Shown: piece by piece, positions 17,537 through 26,800 of the stretch
How positions within the stretch are numbered: the stretch's first letter is position 1
How the letters are laid out: every line of letters starts with the position of its first letter
NCBI RefSeq assembly: GCF_002836975.1
Contig: NZ_NIJK01000032.1
Location: forward strand, 20,886-84,885
DNA from: Shewanella indica
Lineage (GTDB): Bacteria > Pseudomonadota > Gammaproteobacteria > Enterobacterales > Shewanellaceae
Direction: 5' to 3'
Length of the DNA stretch: 64,000 nt
The notes under the pieces: model-generated
Told to the model about the DNA's origin: nothing
Databases searched by the model: none
What the model saw: only the letters and a program-made list of their open reading frames with translations
Program-made: the position numbers and the translations under genes

Positions 17537-19147
17537 TTACTGGGTAAGCAGCTCGTAGCCCGGCAAGGTCAGGAAGGTCACCAGCTCATCGGCGGTGGTG
17601 ATCTCTTCCAATAAACTTGCCGCCCGCTTGAATTGACCGTTATCAAAACGCTCGCTGCCGAGCTCTTCACGCACATTGGCCAACTCTTCTTTCAACATGG
17701 CGCTGAACAGTGCCTTGGTCACCGGCTTGCCGTTGGAAAGCTTTTGTCCGTGCTGGATCCATTGCCAGATAGAGGCGCGGCTGATTTCTGCTGTGGCTGC
17801 ATCTTCCATCAAGCCATAGATGGGCACACAACCATTACCGCCAATCCAGGCTTCTATGTACTGCAATGCAATACGGATATTGAGTCGCATCCCCTCTTCG
17901 GTGCGCTCACCATCACAGGGTTTGAGCAGCTCGGCCGCCAGGATGGGTGCATCCACGTCGCGGGTGATATGCAGCTGGTTGGCGTGCTCTTCACCTATAT
18001 ATTCGTTGAAAATTCCCATGGCCGTATCAGCCAGGCCAGGGTGCGCCACCCAGGTGCCGTCATGGCCGTTTCGGGCCTCAAGCTCTTTGTCCTTGCGAAC
18101 CCGCTCCAGTACCTGGGCATTGGTTTGCGGATCCTTGGCGGGAATAAAGGCCGCCATGCCGCCCATCGCCAGCGCGCCACGCTTGTGACAGGTCTTGATC
18201 AGCAGACGTGAATAAGCGCTGAGGAACGGTTTATCCATGGTCACTTGCTGGCGGTCCGGCAAAATACGATCCGGATGCTTCTTCAAGGTTTTGATATAGC
18301 TGAAAATGTAATCCCACCGGCCACAGTTGAGCGCCACTATGTTGGAGCGCAGTTCATAGAGGATCTCCTCCATCTCGAACACGGCCGGCAGGGTTTCAAT
18401 CAGGCAGGTGCACTTGATGGTGCCACTCTGCAGGCAGAAGCGCTCTTCGGCGAAGGCAAACACTTTGGCCCACCAGCGTGCCTCAAGATGGCTTTCCAGC
18501 TTGGGAATATAGAAGTAAGGTCCACTGCCCTTGGCTAGCAGTTGGCGATAGTTATGGTAGAAGTACAAAGCAAAATCGAATAAGCAGCCGGGAATGGACT
18601 TACCGTTGAATTCGACATGCGCTTCCGGCAGGTGCAGCCCCCGCACCCGGGCAATCAATACCGCAGGGTTGGCCTGCAATTGATAATGTTTGCCGGTTTC
18701 CGGCGCGGTAAAATCAATTTCACCGCGGACGGCGTCACGCAGGTTGATTTGGCCCTCGACCACTTTCTGCCAGCTGGGTGCCAGCGAATCTTCGAAGTCG
18801 GCCATAAAGACTTTTACATTGGCGTTGAGCGCATTGATGATCATCTTGCGATCCACAGGCCCGGTGATCTCGACCCGTCTATCTTTAAGATCCGCCGGTA
18901 TACCGCGAATTTGCCAATCACCATCTCGAATGGCTCGGGTTTGCGGTAAAAAGTCCGGTAACTCACCACCGTCTATCCGCAGCTGACGTTGCTCACGCTT
19001 TTCCAGCAAACTGGTCACTTCCGGAGCAAACTCCCGACACAGAGCCTCGAGGAAGTTGAGCGCACCTTCAGTAAAAAGGCTTTGCTGTTGTGGTATTTCG
19101 GCCCCCTTTATACTGAGCCCTTGCTGTGCGACTGTCTCTGCTATCAT
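17537..19147 (-). CDS. aceB: Malate synthase A
   Basis: Malate synthase condenses glyoxylate with acetyl-CoA to malate, completing the glyoxylate shunt. The 536-residue product has the malate synthase A motifs: DFEDSLAPSW, ARVRGLHLPEAH, TCLIETLPAVFEMEEILYEL and LNCGRWDYIFSYIK. Translation starts at ATG 19147 (MIAETVAQQ) after a GGGAG ribosome site; the upstream extension to 19282 lacks family similarity. It is the first gene of aceBA. The long AT-rich region upstream carries several palindromes suited to multi-regulator control. Confidence 0.97.
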   Translation of the reverse strand: MIAETVAQQGLSIKGAEIPQQQSLFTEGALNFLEALCREFAPEVTSLLEKREQRQLRIDGGELPDFLPQTRAIRDGDWQIRGIPADLKDRRVEITGPVDRKMIINALNANVKVFMADFEDSLAPSWQKVVEGQINLRDAVRGEIDFTAPETGKHYQLQANPAVLIARVRGLHLPEAHVEFNGKSIPGCLFDFALYFYHNYRQLLAKGSGPYFYIPKLESHLEARWWAKVFAFAEERFCLQSGTIKCTCLIETLPAVFEMEEILYELRSNIVALNCGRWDYIFSYIKTLKKHPDRILPDRQQVTMDKPFLSAYSRLLIKTCHKRGALAMGGMAAFIPAKDPQTNAQVLERVRKDKELEARNGHDGTWVAHPGLADTAMGIFNEYIGEEHANQLHITRDVDAPILAAELLKPCDGERTEEGMRLNIRIALQYIEAWIGGNGCVPIYGLMEDAATAEISRASIWQWIQHGQKLSNGKPVTKALFSAMLKEELANVREELGSERFDNGQFKRAASLLEEITTADELVTFLTLPGYELLTQ

Positions 19148-19431
19148 CTTGCTGTCTCCCTGGGAGGCAGAATAAAGCCTGCCAAACCCTGCAAATGTTC
19201 GTTTCGTACTAAAACCTATCGATAAACATTTGTGTTTGCAACAGTCAAAACGTCGAAAAAACCGGCAAAACCTAGGCTTCAACTTGACTTAAAATTGGTA
19301 TGACCAAGTAAAAAATGGAACATCAAGATATTGTTTTACAAGCAAAAATCAAAACAACAAAAAGACTTAACCTGCAGATTACAGAAAAATGTCAGACAAC
19401 TTTACCACATTGGCAACAAAGTAATTTGTTA

Positions 19432-19446
19432 CGTAATTAAATAACC
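19432..19446. promoter_or_regulatory. Possible HexR-like operator
   Basis: CGTAATTAAATAACC matches about 12 of 15 positions of TGTAATTAAATTACA, the HexR consensus as I remember it. HexR is a regulator of central carbon metabolism in Shewanella. The site lies 285 bases upstream of aceB in very AT-rich DNA, where chance matches are likely. Confidence 0.28.
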
Positions 19447-19586
19447 AAATGAAATTTATAGTTTCCACAAAATATCATTAAAACTTAGGTCTAATCCGTT
19501 AATATCCGTTTCGAACTCTCGTCAGGGTCAACTTTAAATAACCAACAAAAACAAATAGCTAACAAAAACGCAACCACAACCAAAAT

Positions 19587-19600
19587 CAAACGATCGTTTT
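19587..19600. promoter_or_regulatory. Possible PsrA-like operator
   Basis: CAAACGATCGTTTT contains the perfect 12-base palindrome AAACGATCGTTT. It fits a CAAAC-N4-GTTTG arrangement recalled for PsrA, the TetR-type fatty acid degradation regulator of Pseudomonas and Shewanella. Control of aceBA by such a regulator would make metabolic sense. Not verified. Confidence 0.4.
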
Positions 19601-19606
19601 AATATT

Positions 19607-19622
19607 ACCTTTACGTAAAGGT
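19607..19622. promoter_or_regulatory. Perfect 16-base palindrome with TTTACGTAAA core
   Basis: ACCTTTACGTAAAGGT is a perfect inverted repeat, seven bases after the PsrA-like palindrome. The TTACGTAA core recalls operators of the MerR-family branched-chain amino acid regulator LiuR as I remember them. The binding protein is not certain. Confidence 0.4.
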
Positions 19623-19629
19623 TAAAATT

Positions 19630-19651
19630 AAATGTGATCAAGATCCGTTTT
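19630..19651. promoter_or_regulatory. CRP-like binding site
   Basis: The 22 bases starting AAATGTGATCAAGATC match 18 of 22 positions of the symmetric consensus that begins AAATGTGATCTAGATC. The left half-site TGTGA is perfect and the right half-site is degenerate. It lies between aceB and the TonB receptor, 230 bases from the receptor start. Confidence 0.55.
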
Positions 19652-19828
19652 TCACGACTTGCGTATAGTGATCAACACAGGCAGGTACTTTGGTCAGTCT
19701 CAATAAAAAAACGATTTTTTTTAAATTTTTTTCAAAAACTTGCCTCTTTAGGCTCTCGAAAGCGGATCCATGTGGCCTAGTCAAAAAATACCCAGTCAAC
19801 CGATACAGTTTGAAACTTTTGTTGCAAC

Positions 19829-19851
19829 ACAAATAAAAACCATTATCATTC
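19829..19851. promoter_or_regulatory. Possible Fur box upstream of the siderophore receptor
   Basis: The sequence AAATAAAAACCATTATCATT matches a bacterial Fur box in its right half (CATTATC) and partly in its left half. It lies 30-50 bases before the receptor ATG, where a Fur operator would block transcription in iron-replete cells. Receptor function makes Fur control likely on general grounds. Confidence 0.45.
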
Positions 19852-19880
19852 GCACCCTACTTTCGAGGGGATGATCTCAA

Positions 19881-22307
19881 ATGCAGCAATCCGCAATATC
19901 TCTGGCGGTGACGGCTTGTCTGTCACTGACCATGGCACAGGCCACACAGGCAAACGAAACAACTCAACCACCACAGGTTTCACAGGATGTAGAACGTATT
20001 ACCGTTTATGGTAAACAGAACAAAGTGGTAATGAATTCTGGACTGGCGACCAAATCAGACATGTCGCTGATGGAAACCCCGGCTGCCTTGGTGGTGATAG
20101 ATAAAGAGCTGTTTGCCGCCCAGGGAGCCGACTCGCTGCAGGATCTGGTGCGTAACATCAGTGGTGTTACCCAAGCCGGCAACAACTACGGCATAGGTGA
20201 TAACCTGGTGATCCGTGGCCTGGACGCCAACTACACTTATGACGGTATGTACGGCGGCGCGGGACTCGGCAACAGTTTTAATCCCACCCGCTCCATGACC
20301 AATGTGGAAGCGGTTGAGGTGCTCAAAGGCCCGGCGACCGGGCTTTATGGTATGGGCAGCGCCGGCGGGATCATCAACCTTATTGAAAAGAAACCTCAAT
20401 TTCAGGACAGCACAGAAGTCAGCGCCGAACTGGGCTCATGGAACAGTTACAGCCTGGGGCTCGACTCTACCGGAGGCTTGAGCGACACCCTGGCCTATCG
20501 TCTGGTGGCCAAACATGCCCGTAGCGATGGCTATCGTGATATCGGCAGCGACAGAGATGAAGTCTATGCCTCGTTGAAAATTCTGCCTTCAAACGCTCAA
20601 GATCTGGTGCTGTCGGCCGCCTGGATTAAAGACTCTGTGCAGGTAGACTCTGTAGGCCACCCGATACGTATCTACAACGCCGCCTCTACCGGTGGCCTGA
20701 GCGGCGCACAAGTCAGCTGGCAAGATTTGATTAACGACCCTAATGGTGCCGGCATTCAACTGACCCAGGCGCAGCGGCAACAACTGGCTGATTCCCTGGT
20801 GGCGAGCGACGGTCTCGAACCCTTGGATATAGGCGATACCAGCCTGGCCTCTCCCATCAGCAGGCCCAATGAAGGCGAAGAGTGGCGCTTCAAGTTAAAC
20901 CACAACATCACCCTCAGTGACAATCTGCAACTTAATCAGCAGTTACAGTATCGAGACTATCAGTCCGGGTTCATTCGCCAGACTGGCGCCTATAACTATG
21001 TGTACTGGAAACGTAAGGTCAAATCCGTGGACGTGATCAACGCCGATCCCCGTGCTCCATTGGTAATTGATGATGTCTTATACCCTTATGCCGCCAGAAG
21101 ACAGGAATACCGCAAGGTAGATGCCCACGAGAAATCCTGGCAATACTTTGCCGATATGCGCTACAACTTCAGCCTGGCAGGCATAGACAGTGAGCTGTTG
21201 CTGAATGCCAACCTGGAAGACAGAGATATCGCTTATAAGAGCTGGGCACTGTACGACAAAGATGGCGGCGGTGAACTGCCTTATATTCTGGATATCCGTA
21301 ATCCCAACTGGAGCGACAAGGCCTTTGAGGACTACAACCCTGATCTCAAGGACAACTACAACAAACAAGTCCGCGCCTGGGGCCTGGGCATGCAGTATGT
21401 GGGTTACCTGAGTGAAACCTTTACAGCCAGAGTGGGTGTGGCGTTCAATGAGATTGAACAGAAGTACAGTCATCTGGGCACGCCAAAGAAAGACCCGACT
21501 CCGGAGCAGGACAGCAAAGATCACGGCATGACCTACAACCTGGGTCTGACCTATATGCCGACCGATAACCTGTCATTTTTCATCAACCATGCCAAGGGAC
21601 GCACGGCTTACAGCGTGCTGGGTGCCGTAACGGGCGCACAGAGTGGCCGCGCAGCAGATAGAAAGGATTCAGAGTCCCTGAGCTATGATCTCGGTATGCG
21701 CTTCAAGGGCTTTGATGATCAGCTGCTCGGCTCCTTGGTTCTATTCCAGAGTGAACGTACCAATTTGCGTTACAGCAACCCGGAATACAATGACAAACAA
21801 GGCGCGCCTGACTACAACATCTCAGTACCCGAGTTCTTCTACGACGGCATGGATAAGACCACAGGTGCCGAGCTGGATCTCAACGCCCACCTCAACGAAG
21901 AATGGCTGATAAACCTCAACGGTCTGTACCAGGATGCACGCAACAAAAATGACCCTAACTCCAGCAGTTACAACAGTCGCCAGAAAGGGGTTCCCCAGGT
22001 CAGTGCCAGTGCCTGGGTTACATACAGTCATCAGTGGCAGGCGCTGCCAAATCCCTTGTCTGTCAGCTTTGGGGTTCGTTATGTCGACGAGCGCAGCACC
22101 AACTCGGCTTCCTTCGGGATCCCGGATGGCAAAGTGCCCGCCTATACAGTTTGGGACTCTGCCATTGCCTACAAGGCTGATGACTGGAGTGTGCAGCTGA
22201 ACCTCAATAACCTGTTCAACACCCGCTACTATGACAAGGCGATGTTCCTTGGCGGTATGCCTGGGGCCGAGCGCAACGCCAAGTTGAGCGTCAGCTACCG
22301 CTTCTAA
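19881..22307 (+). CDS. TonB-dependent siderophore receptor
   Basis: This 808-residue outer-membrane gated channel imports ferric siderophore using energy from TonB. It has a signal peptide (SLAVTACLSLTMAQATQANE), a TonB box-like ERITVYGK, a plug domain at about residues 60-190 (TPAALVVIDKELFAAQGADS, NISGVTQAG, VLKGPATGLYGMGSAGGIIN) and a C-terminal beta barrel ending in SVSYRF with a terminal phenylalanine. Plug motifs fit the FhuA/FpvA-like siderophore receptor group. A Fur-like box precedes the gene. No siderophore synthesis, reductase or ABC import genes are adjacent, so it probably takes up foreign siderophores. The ligand is unknown. Confidence 0.93.
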   Translation: MQQSAISLAVTACLSLTMAQATQANETTQPPQVSQDVERITVYGKQNKVVMNSGLATKSDMSLMETPAALVVIDKELFAAQGADSLQDLVRNISGVTQAGNNYGIGDNLVIRGLDANYTYDGMYGGAGLGNSFNPTRSMTNVEAVEVLKGPATGLYGMGSAGGIINLIEKKPQFQDSTEVSAELGSWNSYSLGLDSTGGLSDTLAYRLVAKHARSDGYRDIGSDRDEVYASLKILPSNAQDLVLSAAWIKDSVQVDSVGHPIRIYNAASTGGLSGAQVSWQDLINDPNGAGIQLTQAQRQQLADSLVASDGLEPLDIGDTSLASPISRPNEGEEWRFKLNHNITLSDNLQLNQQLQYRDYQSGFIRQTGAYNYVYWKRKVKSVDVINADPRAPLVIDDVLYPYAARRQEYRKVDAHEKSWQYFADMRYNFSLAGIDSELLLNANLEDRDIAYKSWALYDKDGGGELPYILDIRNPNWSDKAFEDYNPDLKDNYNKQVRAWGLGMQYVGYLSETFTARVGVAFNEIEQKYSHLGTPKKDPTPEQDSKDHGMTYNLGLTYMPTDNLSFFINHAKGRTAYSVLGAVTGAQSGRAADRKDSESLSYDLGMRFKGFDDQLLGSLVLFQSERTNLRYSNPEYNDKQGAPDYNISVPEFFYDGMDKTTGAELDLNAHLNEEWLINLNGLYQDARNKNDPNSSSYNSRQKGVPQVSASAWVTYSHQWQALPNPLSVSFGVRYVDERSTNSASFGIPDGKVPAYTVWDSAIAYKADDWSVQLNLNNLFNTRYYDKAMFLGGMPGAERNAKLSVSYRF

Positions 22308-22328
22308 ACTGCATTGGGCCAACCCAAT

Positions 22329-22384
22329 GGTCAATGCCATACAATCAATGTCATACGATCAATGCCATACGATCAATGTCATAT
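22329..22384. repeat. Four tandem 14-bp repeats
   Basis: Four back-to-back 14-base units (consensus GATCAATGYCATAC) start at 22329, 22343, 22357 and 22371. Positions 9-10 alternate GC, GT, GC, GT. The array starts 22 bases after the TonB receptor stop and precedes a terminator-like hairpin. The unit is not a multiple of three and I see no coding function. Confidence 0.9.
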
Positions 22385-22426
22385 AGTTTTTTGGCAAAAT
22401 CGTTCGACGCCTGCAGAAAAAACCCC

Positions 22427-22457
22427 AATCCGATGGCCTTTGAGTCATCGGATTTTC
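22427..22457 (+). terminator. Probable terminator after the siderophore receptor
   Basis: A perfect 9-bp stem AATCCGATG / CATCGGATT with a ten-base loop is followed by a short T-rich stretch (TTTCTC). It lies 120 bases beyond the receptor stop. The T tract is weak. Confidence 0.55.
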
Positions 22458-22801
22458 TCATGCTTCCAGCAATTCCCTATCCAGCTGTGCCTTGCATCTG
22501 AGTGACGGCCTTTTACCGGCTTGAATCTTAATCCATCGCCTTTCTTAACTTGTCCAAGCCACATAATGAGCCTGTATGAAGGCTTCAGTCTGACCCATCT
22601 TCACTCCTTGGCCATAAAGCCAAACGCTATAATGAACACCACTGGCAAAAAACATCACAAAATAAACTTTTTCGCTACATTGGCATCAAACACCTCAATG
22701 CAGCAGACACTGAAACATCATTAACCTTTGTTTTAAAATGAAATTAAAAATTGGCACCGGTTTTGCTTTATCGCAACAAAGATCAAGATAAGGACTTTCA
22801 C

Positions 22802-23857
22802 ATGAAGCGTAACCTCACCTACACCCTGAGCACTGTTTTACTGCTTGGGTCTCTGGCCAGCGGCTGCAGCGAACAACAGCAGGAAGAACAACAACAAGCC
22901 TTTGCCATTCCGGTCGAGACCAGCATAGTCACTCAAGGCCAGGTTTCCTCCTTCTACGCCACCACAGCCACACTGGAAGCGCCACAAGAAGCCCATGTGG
23001 TCAGCCGGATTGCCGGGCTGATAGAAACTCTGCAAGTCGAGGAAGGTGACAGAGTCAACAAGGGGCAGTTGCTGGCGGTGATAGACTCCCGTCGTCAACG
23101 CTATGAGCTGGATAAGGCCGAAGCCGAGGTGCAAATCATCGAGCAGGAGCTCAACCGGCTGAAGAAAATGAATAACCGAGAGTTTGTCAGTGCCGATGCC
23201 ATGGCCAAACTGGAATTCAACCTGCAAGCGGCCAAGGCGCGTCGGGACTTGGCCAAACTGCAGGTGGAAGAAAGCCAAATCCGCTCTCCCATAGATGGCG
23301 TGGTCGCCAAACGTTTTGTCAAACAGGGCAATATGGCCAAAGAGTTTGAAGAGCTGTTCTATCTGGTCAATCAGGATGAGCTCTACGGCATAGTCAATCT
23401 GCCGGAGCAGCAACTGAGCAGTTTGCGCATAGGTCAGGAAGCCGAAGTTATCAGTTCCCGCCAGCAGCAAGTGGCGGCCAAGGTACTCAGAATAAGCCCT
23501 GTGGTGGAAGCCACCAGCGGCACTTTCAAGGTAACCCTTTCGATCCCCAATCAGGATGCCAGTCTCAAGGCCGGGATGTTTACCCGGGTCGAACTCAGAT
23601 ACGACACCCACGATAATGTGATAGTGGTGCCCTATAACGCCGTCATCAATCAGGATGATCGCAAGGCGCTCTATGTTATCGAAGAGGGCAAGGCGCAGCG
23701 CCGCGAGGTCAAACTGGGTTACCGCCAGGATGATAAAGTGGAAATCATTGAGGGCATAAGTCCGGGTGAGCAGGTGGTGGTTCGCGGTCAACACAATCTC
23801 AAGGATCAATCATTGGTGGAAGTGATAGCTCCGCTGGATCTGGCCAAGGCCAACTAA
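22802..23857 (+). CDS. RND efflux periplasmic adaptor lipoprotein
   Basis: This membrane-fusion protein connects an RND pump to an outer-membrane channel. The ATG at 22802 (AAGGA ribosome site) gives 351 residues with a lipobox (GSLASGC, Cys22), then a QE-rich stretch. The lipoyl and hairpin regions are visible: ETLQVEEGDRVNKGQLLAVI (first lipoyl half), an alpha-hairpin at about 100-160, SQIRSPIDGVVAKRFVKQGN (second lipoyl half), then beta-barrel and membrane-proximal domains (YNAVINQDDRKALYVIEEGK). It is the first gene of an operon with two RND pump genes. No outer-membrane TolC-like gene is present, so a distant one must be shared. Confidence 0.93.
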   Translation: MKRNLTYTLSTVLLLGSLASGCSEQQQEEQQQAFAIPVETSIVTQGQVSSFYATTATLEAPQEAHVVSRIAGLIETLQVEEGDRVNKGQLLAVIDSRRQRYELDKAEAEVQIIEQELNRLKKMNNREFVSADAMAKLEFNLQAAKARRDLAKLQVEESQIRSPIDGVVAKRFVKQGNMAKEFEELFYLVNQDELYGIVNLPEQQLSSLRIGQEAEVISSRQQQVAAKVLRISPVVEATSGTFKVTLSIPNQDASLKAGMFTRVELRYDTHDNVIVVPYNAVINQDDRKALYVIEEGKAQRREVKLGYRQDDKVEIIEGISPGEQVVVRGQHNLKDQSLVEVIAPLDLAKAN

Positions 23858-23878
23858 CTGTCACAAGGACCACCTCTT

Positions 23879-26800
23879 ATGTCTATTATTACCACTTCGG
23901 TCAAGCGTCCGGTGACCGTCTGGATGTTTATGCTGGCCGTTATCCTGTTCGGCATGGTGGGTTTCTCCCGTCTGGCGGTAAAGCTGTTGCCCGACTTGAG
24001 CTACCCCACACTCACCATACGCACCCTCTACGAGGGCGCGGCACCCGTGGAGGTGGAGCAGCTTATCTCCAAACCTATCGAGGAAGCGGTCGGCATTGTT
24101 AAAGGCTTGAGACAGATAAGTTCGATTTCCCGTTCAGGTATGTCCGATGTGGTGCTCGAATTTGAATGGGGCACAGAGATGGATATGGCCAGTCTCGATG
24201 TGCGGGAAAAACTCGATACCATAGAATTGCCGCTGGATGTGAAAAAGCCTTTGTTGCTGCGCTTTAATCCCAATCTCGATCCCATCATGCGCCTGGCACT
24301 GCCGGCCCCCAAGGCCACAGAAGCCGAGCTCAAGCGCCTGCGGACTTATGCCGAAGAGGAGCTTAAGCGGGATCTCGAGTCACTTTCCGGAGTCGCTGCC
24401 GTGCGCCTTTCCGGCGGGCTGGAGCAGGAAGTGCATATTCTGCTCAATCAACAGAAACTGGCGCAGCTGGATCTCAGCAGTGAAGCCATTCGCAATCGCA
24501 TCAGCGAAGAAAACGTCAACCTTTCTGCCGGTAAGGTGATCCAGGGCGACCGCGAATACCTGGTGCGCACCGTTAACCAGTTCCACTCCCTCGATGAGCT
24601 GGCCAATGTGATTGTCTATCAAAAGGGCAATACCCTGGTACGTCTTGGCGAAATAGCCGAAGTGAAGGATGCCTTTAAAGAGCGCAGCGATATCACCCGC
24701 ATCGGCGGCAAGGAGTCCATTGAGCTCGCCATCTATAAGGAGGGCGATGCCAACACGGTAGCCGTAGCCAATAAGCTTAAGAGCCAGTTACAACAGATGC
24801 GCTCCGAGGCCAAAGACAGCGCCACGCCAGTGCCTGAAATAATTTACGATCAGTCGGAGTTTATCGAAAGCGCCGTCAGCGAAGTGACCTCATCAGCCCT
24901 TATCGGCAGTCTGCTGGCAATGCTGGTGATCTACCTGTTCCTTCGAGACATCATCCCGACCCTGATCATCTCCATCTCTATCCCCTTCTCTGTGATAGCC
25001 ACCTTTAACATGATGTATTTTGCCGATATCAGTCTTAACATCATGTCGCTCGGCGGTATCGCGCTGGCGGTGGGGCTGTTGGTGGATAACGCCATCGTGG
25101 TGCTGGAAAACATCGACAGGTGCAAGGCTCAGGGGATGGATCGCCGTCAGGCCGCCATCACAGGAACCAAAGAGGTGGCCGGAGCGATTTTTGCCTCTAC
25201 CCTAACCACGCTGGCGGTATTTGTGCCCTTGGTATTTGTCGACGGCATTGCCGGGGCCCTGTTTGCCGATCAGGCCCTGACCGTTACTTTCGCCCTGCTG
25301 GCCTCTTTGCTGGTTGCCCTCACCTCGATTCCTATGCTGGCTTCCCGCGAAGGCTTCACTATGTTGCCGGAACTGGTCAAGCGTGACAAACCGCAGCCTC
25401 CGGCGGGTAAGCTTGGCAAACTCAAGCATTACAGCGCCACTGTGTTTACCTTCCCTTTCCTGTTGCTGCTCAGCTATCTGCCAAGATTGCTGCTGACGCT
25501 GGTGTTAATCGTCACCCGGCTGCTGGTGTGGCTGGTATCCCTGGTGATGAAGCCGCTGTCCAGACTGTTTAACCTTTGCTACGGCTGGCTGGCCGATGGC
25601 TATCGGCCGCTGCTGAACCTGGCACTCAAGTTCCGTGGCATCACTCTGGCGCTGGCCATTGCGGTCACCGCCATCTCTGGCGTCTTGATGAGCCGCCTGG
25701 GAATGGAGCTGATCCCACCGATGAATCAAGGCGAATTCTATGTGGAAATCCTGCTGCCTCCCGGCAGTGAGGTGAGCCAAACCGATGCCGTATTGCAGCG
25801 TCTGGCACTGGCTATCAAGGACAGAGAGGACGTGAAACACGCCTACAGCCAGGCCGGCAGCGGTGGTCTCATGACTTCAGATACCCGGCGTGGCGGCGAA
25901 AACTGGGGGCGGCTGCAGGTGGTGCTGGCCGATCACCGCGCGTTTGACCAAGTTGCCGCCAAGCTGCGCAGCACGTTGCGCACTATTCCCGAGCTGGAAG
26001 CGCAGATCCAATATCCCGAGCTGTTCAGCTTCAAGACTCCGCTGGAGATAGAGTTGTCCGGCTATGAACTGGAACAGTTGAAAACCTCGGCTGCTTCATT
26101 GGTTAAGGCGCTGGAGGGCGATCCCCGCTTTGTCGATGTCAGCAGCAGCCTGCGTGACGGTCAGCCGGAGCTGAGTATCCGTTTTGATCACGCCAGAATG
26201 GCCGCCCTTGGCCTGGATGCACCAACCGTGGCCACCAGCATAGCCCAGCGGGTTGGCGGTACCGTAGCCAGCAAATACACTCTGAGGGAGCGCAAGATAG
26301 ATATTCTGGTGCGCAGCGAGTTGGATGAACGCAATCAGATAAGCGATATCGATGCCATGCTGATCAACCCATCCAGCCCGCAGCCCATCCCCTTGAGCGC
26401 CGTGGCCGATGTCTCGCTGACTCTGGGACCTTCGGCAATCAATCGCATCAGCCAGCAGCGGGTAGCCATAGTGTCGGCCAATCTGGCCTATGGCGATCTC
26501 AATCAGGCTGTGGCCAGTGCCAAGCACATTCTCAGCCAACTGACACTACCCGCCTCGGTGCAGAGCCGATTCGGCGGTCAGAATGAAGAGATGGAGCATT
26601 CTTTCCAATCGCTGAAGATAGCGCTGATCTTGGCGGTATTCCTGGTTTATCTGGTGATGGCCAGTCAGTTTGAGTCATTGCTGCACCCCTTGCTTATCCT
26701 GATGGCTGTACCTATGGCACTGAGCGGCAGTATCTACGGCCTGGCGATAACCGGCACCCAGCTGTCTGTCATCGTCTTTATCGGCCTTATCATGCTGGCC

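Larger units (their letters stand above)
19148..19880. promoter_or_regulatory. AT-rich divergent regulatory region between aceB and a TonB receptor
   Basis: This 733-base gene-free stretch separates the divergent aceB and siderophore receptor genes. It contains at least one CRP-like site, two perfect palindromes (AAACGATCGTTT and ACCTTTACGTAAAGGT), an AT-rich near-palindrome and a Fur-like sequence close to the receptor start; each is listed separately. Small reading frames in it look random. Assigning sites to one gene or the other needs promoter mapping. Confidence 0.75.

Noticed and set aside
19638..19832. 64-residue minus-strand frame in the aceB/TonB gap
   Set aside because: AT-rich intergenic DNA with no ribosome site or recognisable protein pattern; it overlaps the CRP-like site region.
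22521..22724. 67-residue plus-strand frame between the receptor and the adaptor
   Set aside because: No ribosome site and no family pattern; the composition looks random.
22838..23809. 323-codon minus-strand frame inside the adaptor gene
   Set aside because: It is a shadow of the adaptor gene, which has a lipobox and lipoyl motifs on the plus strand.
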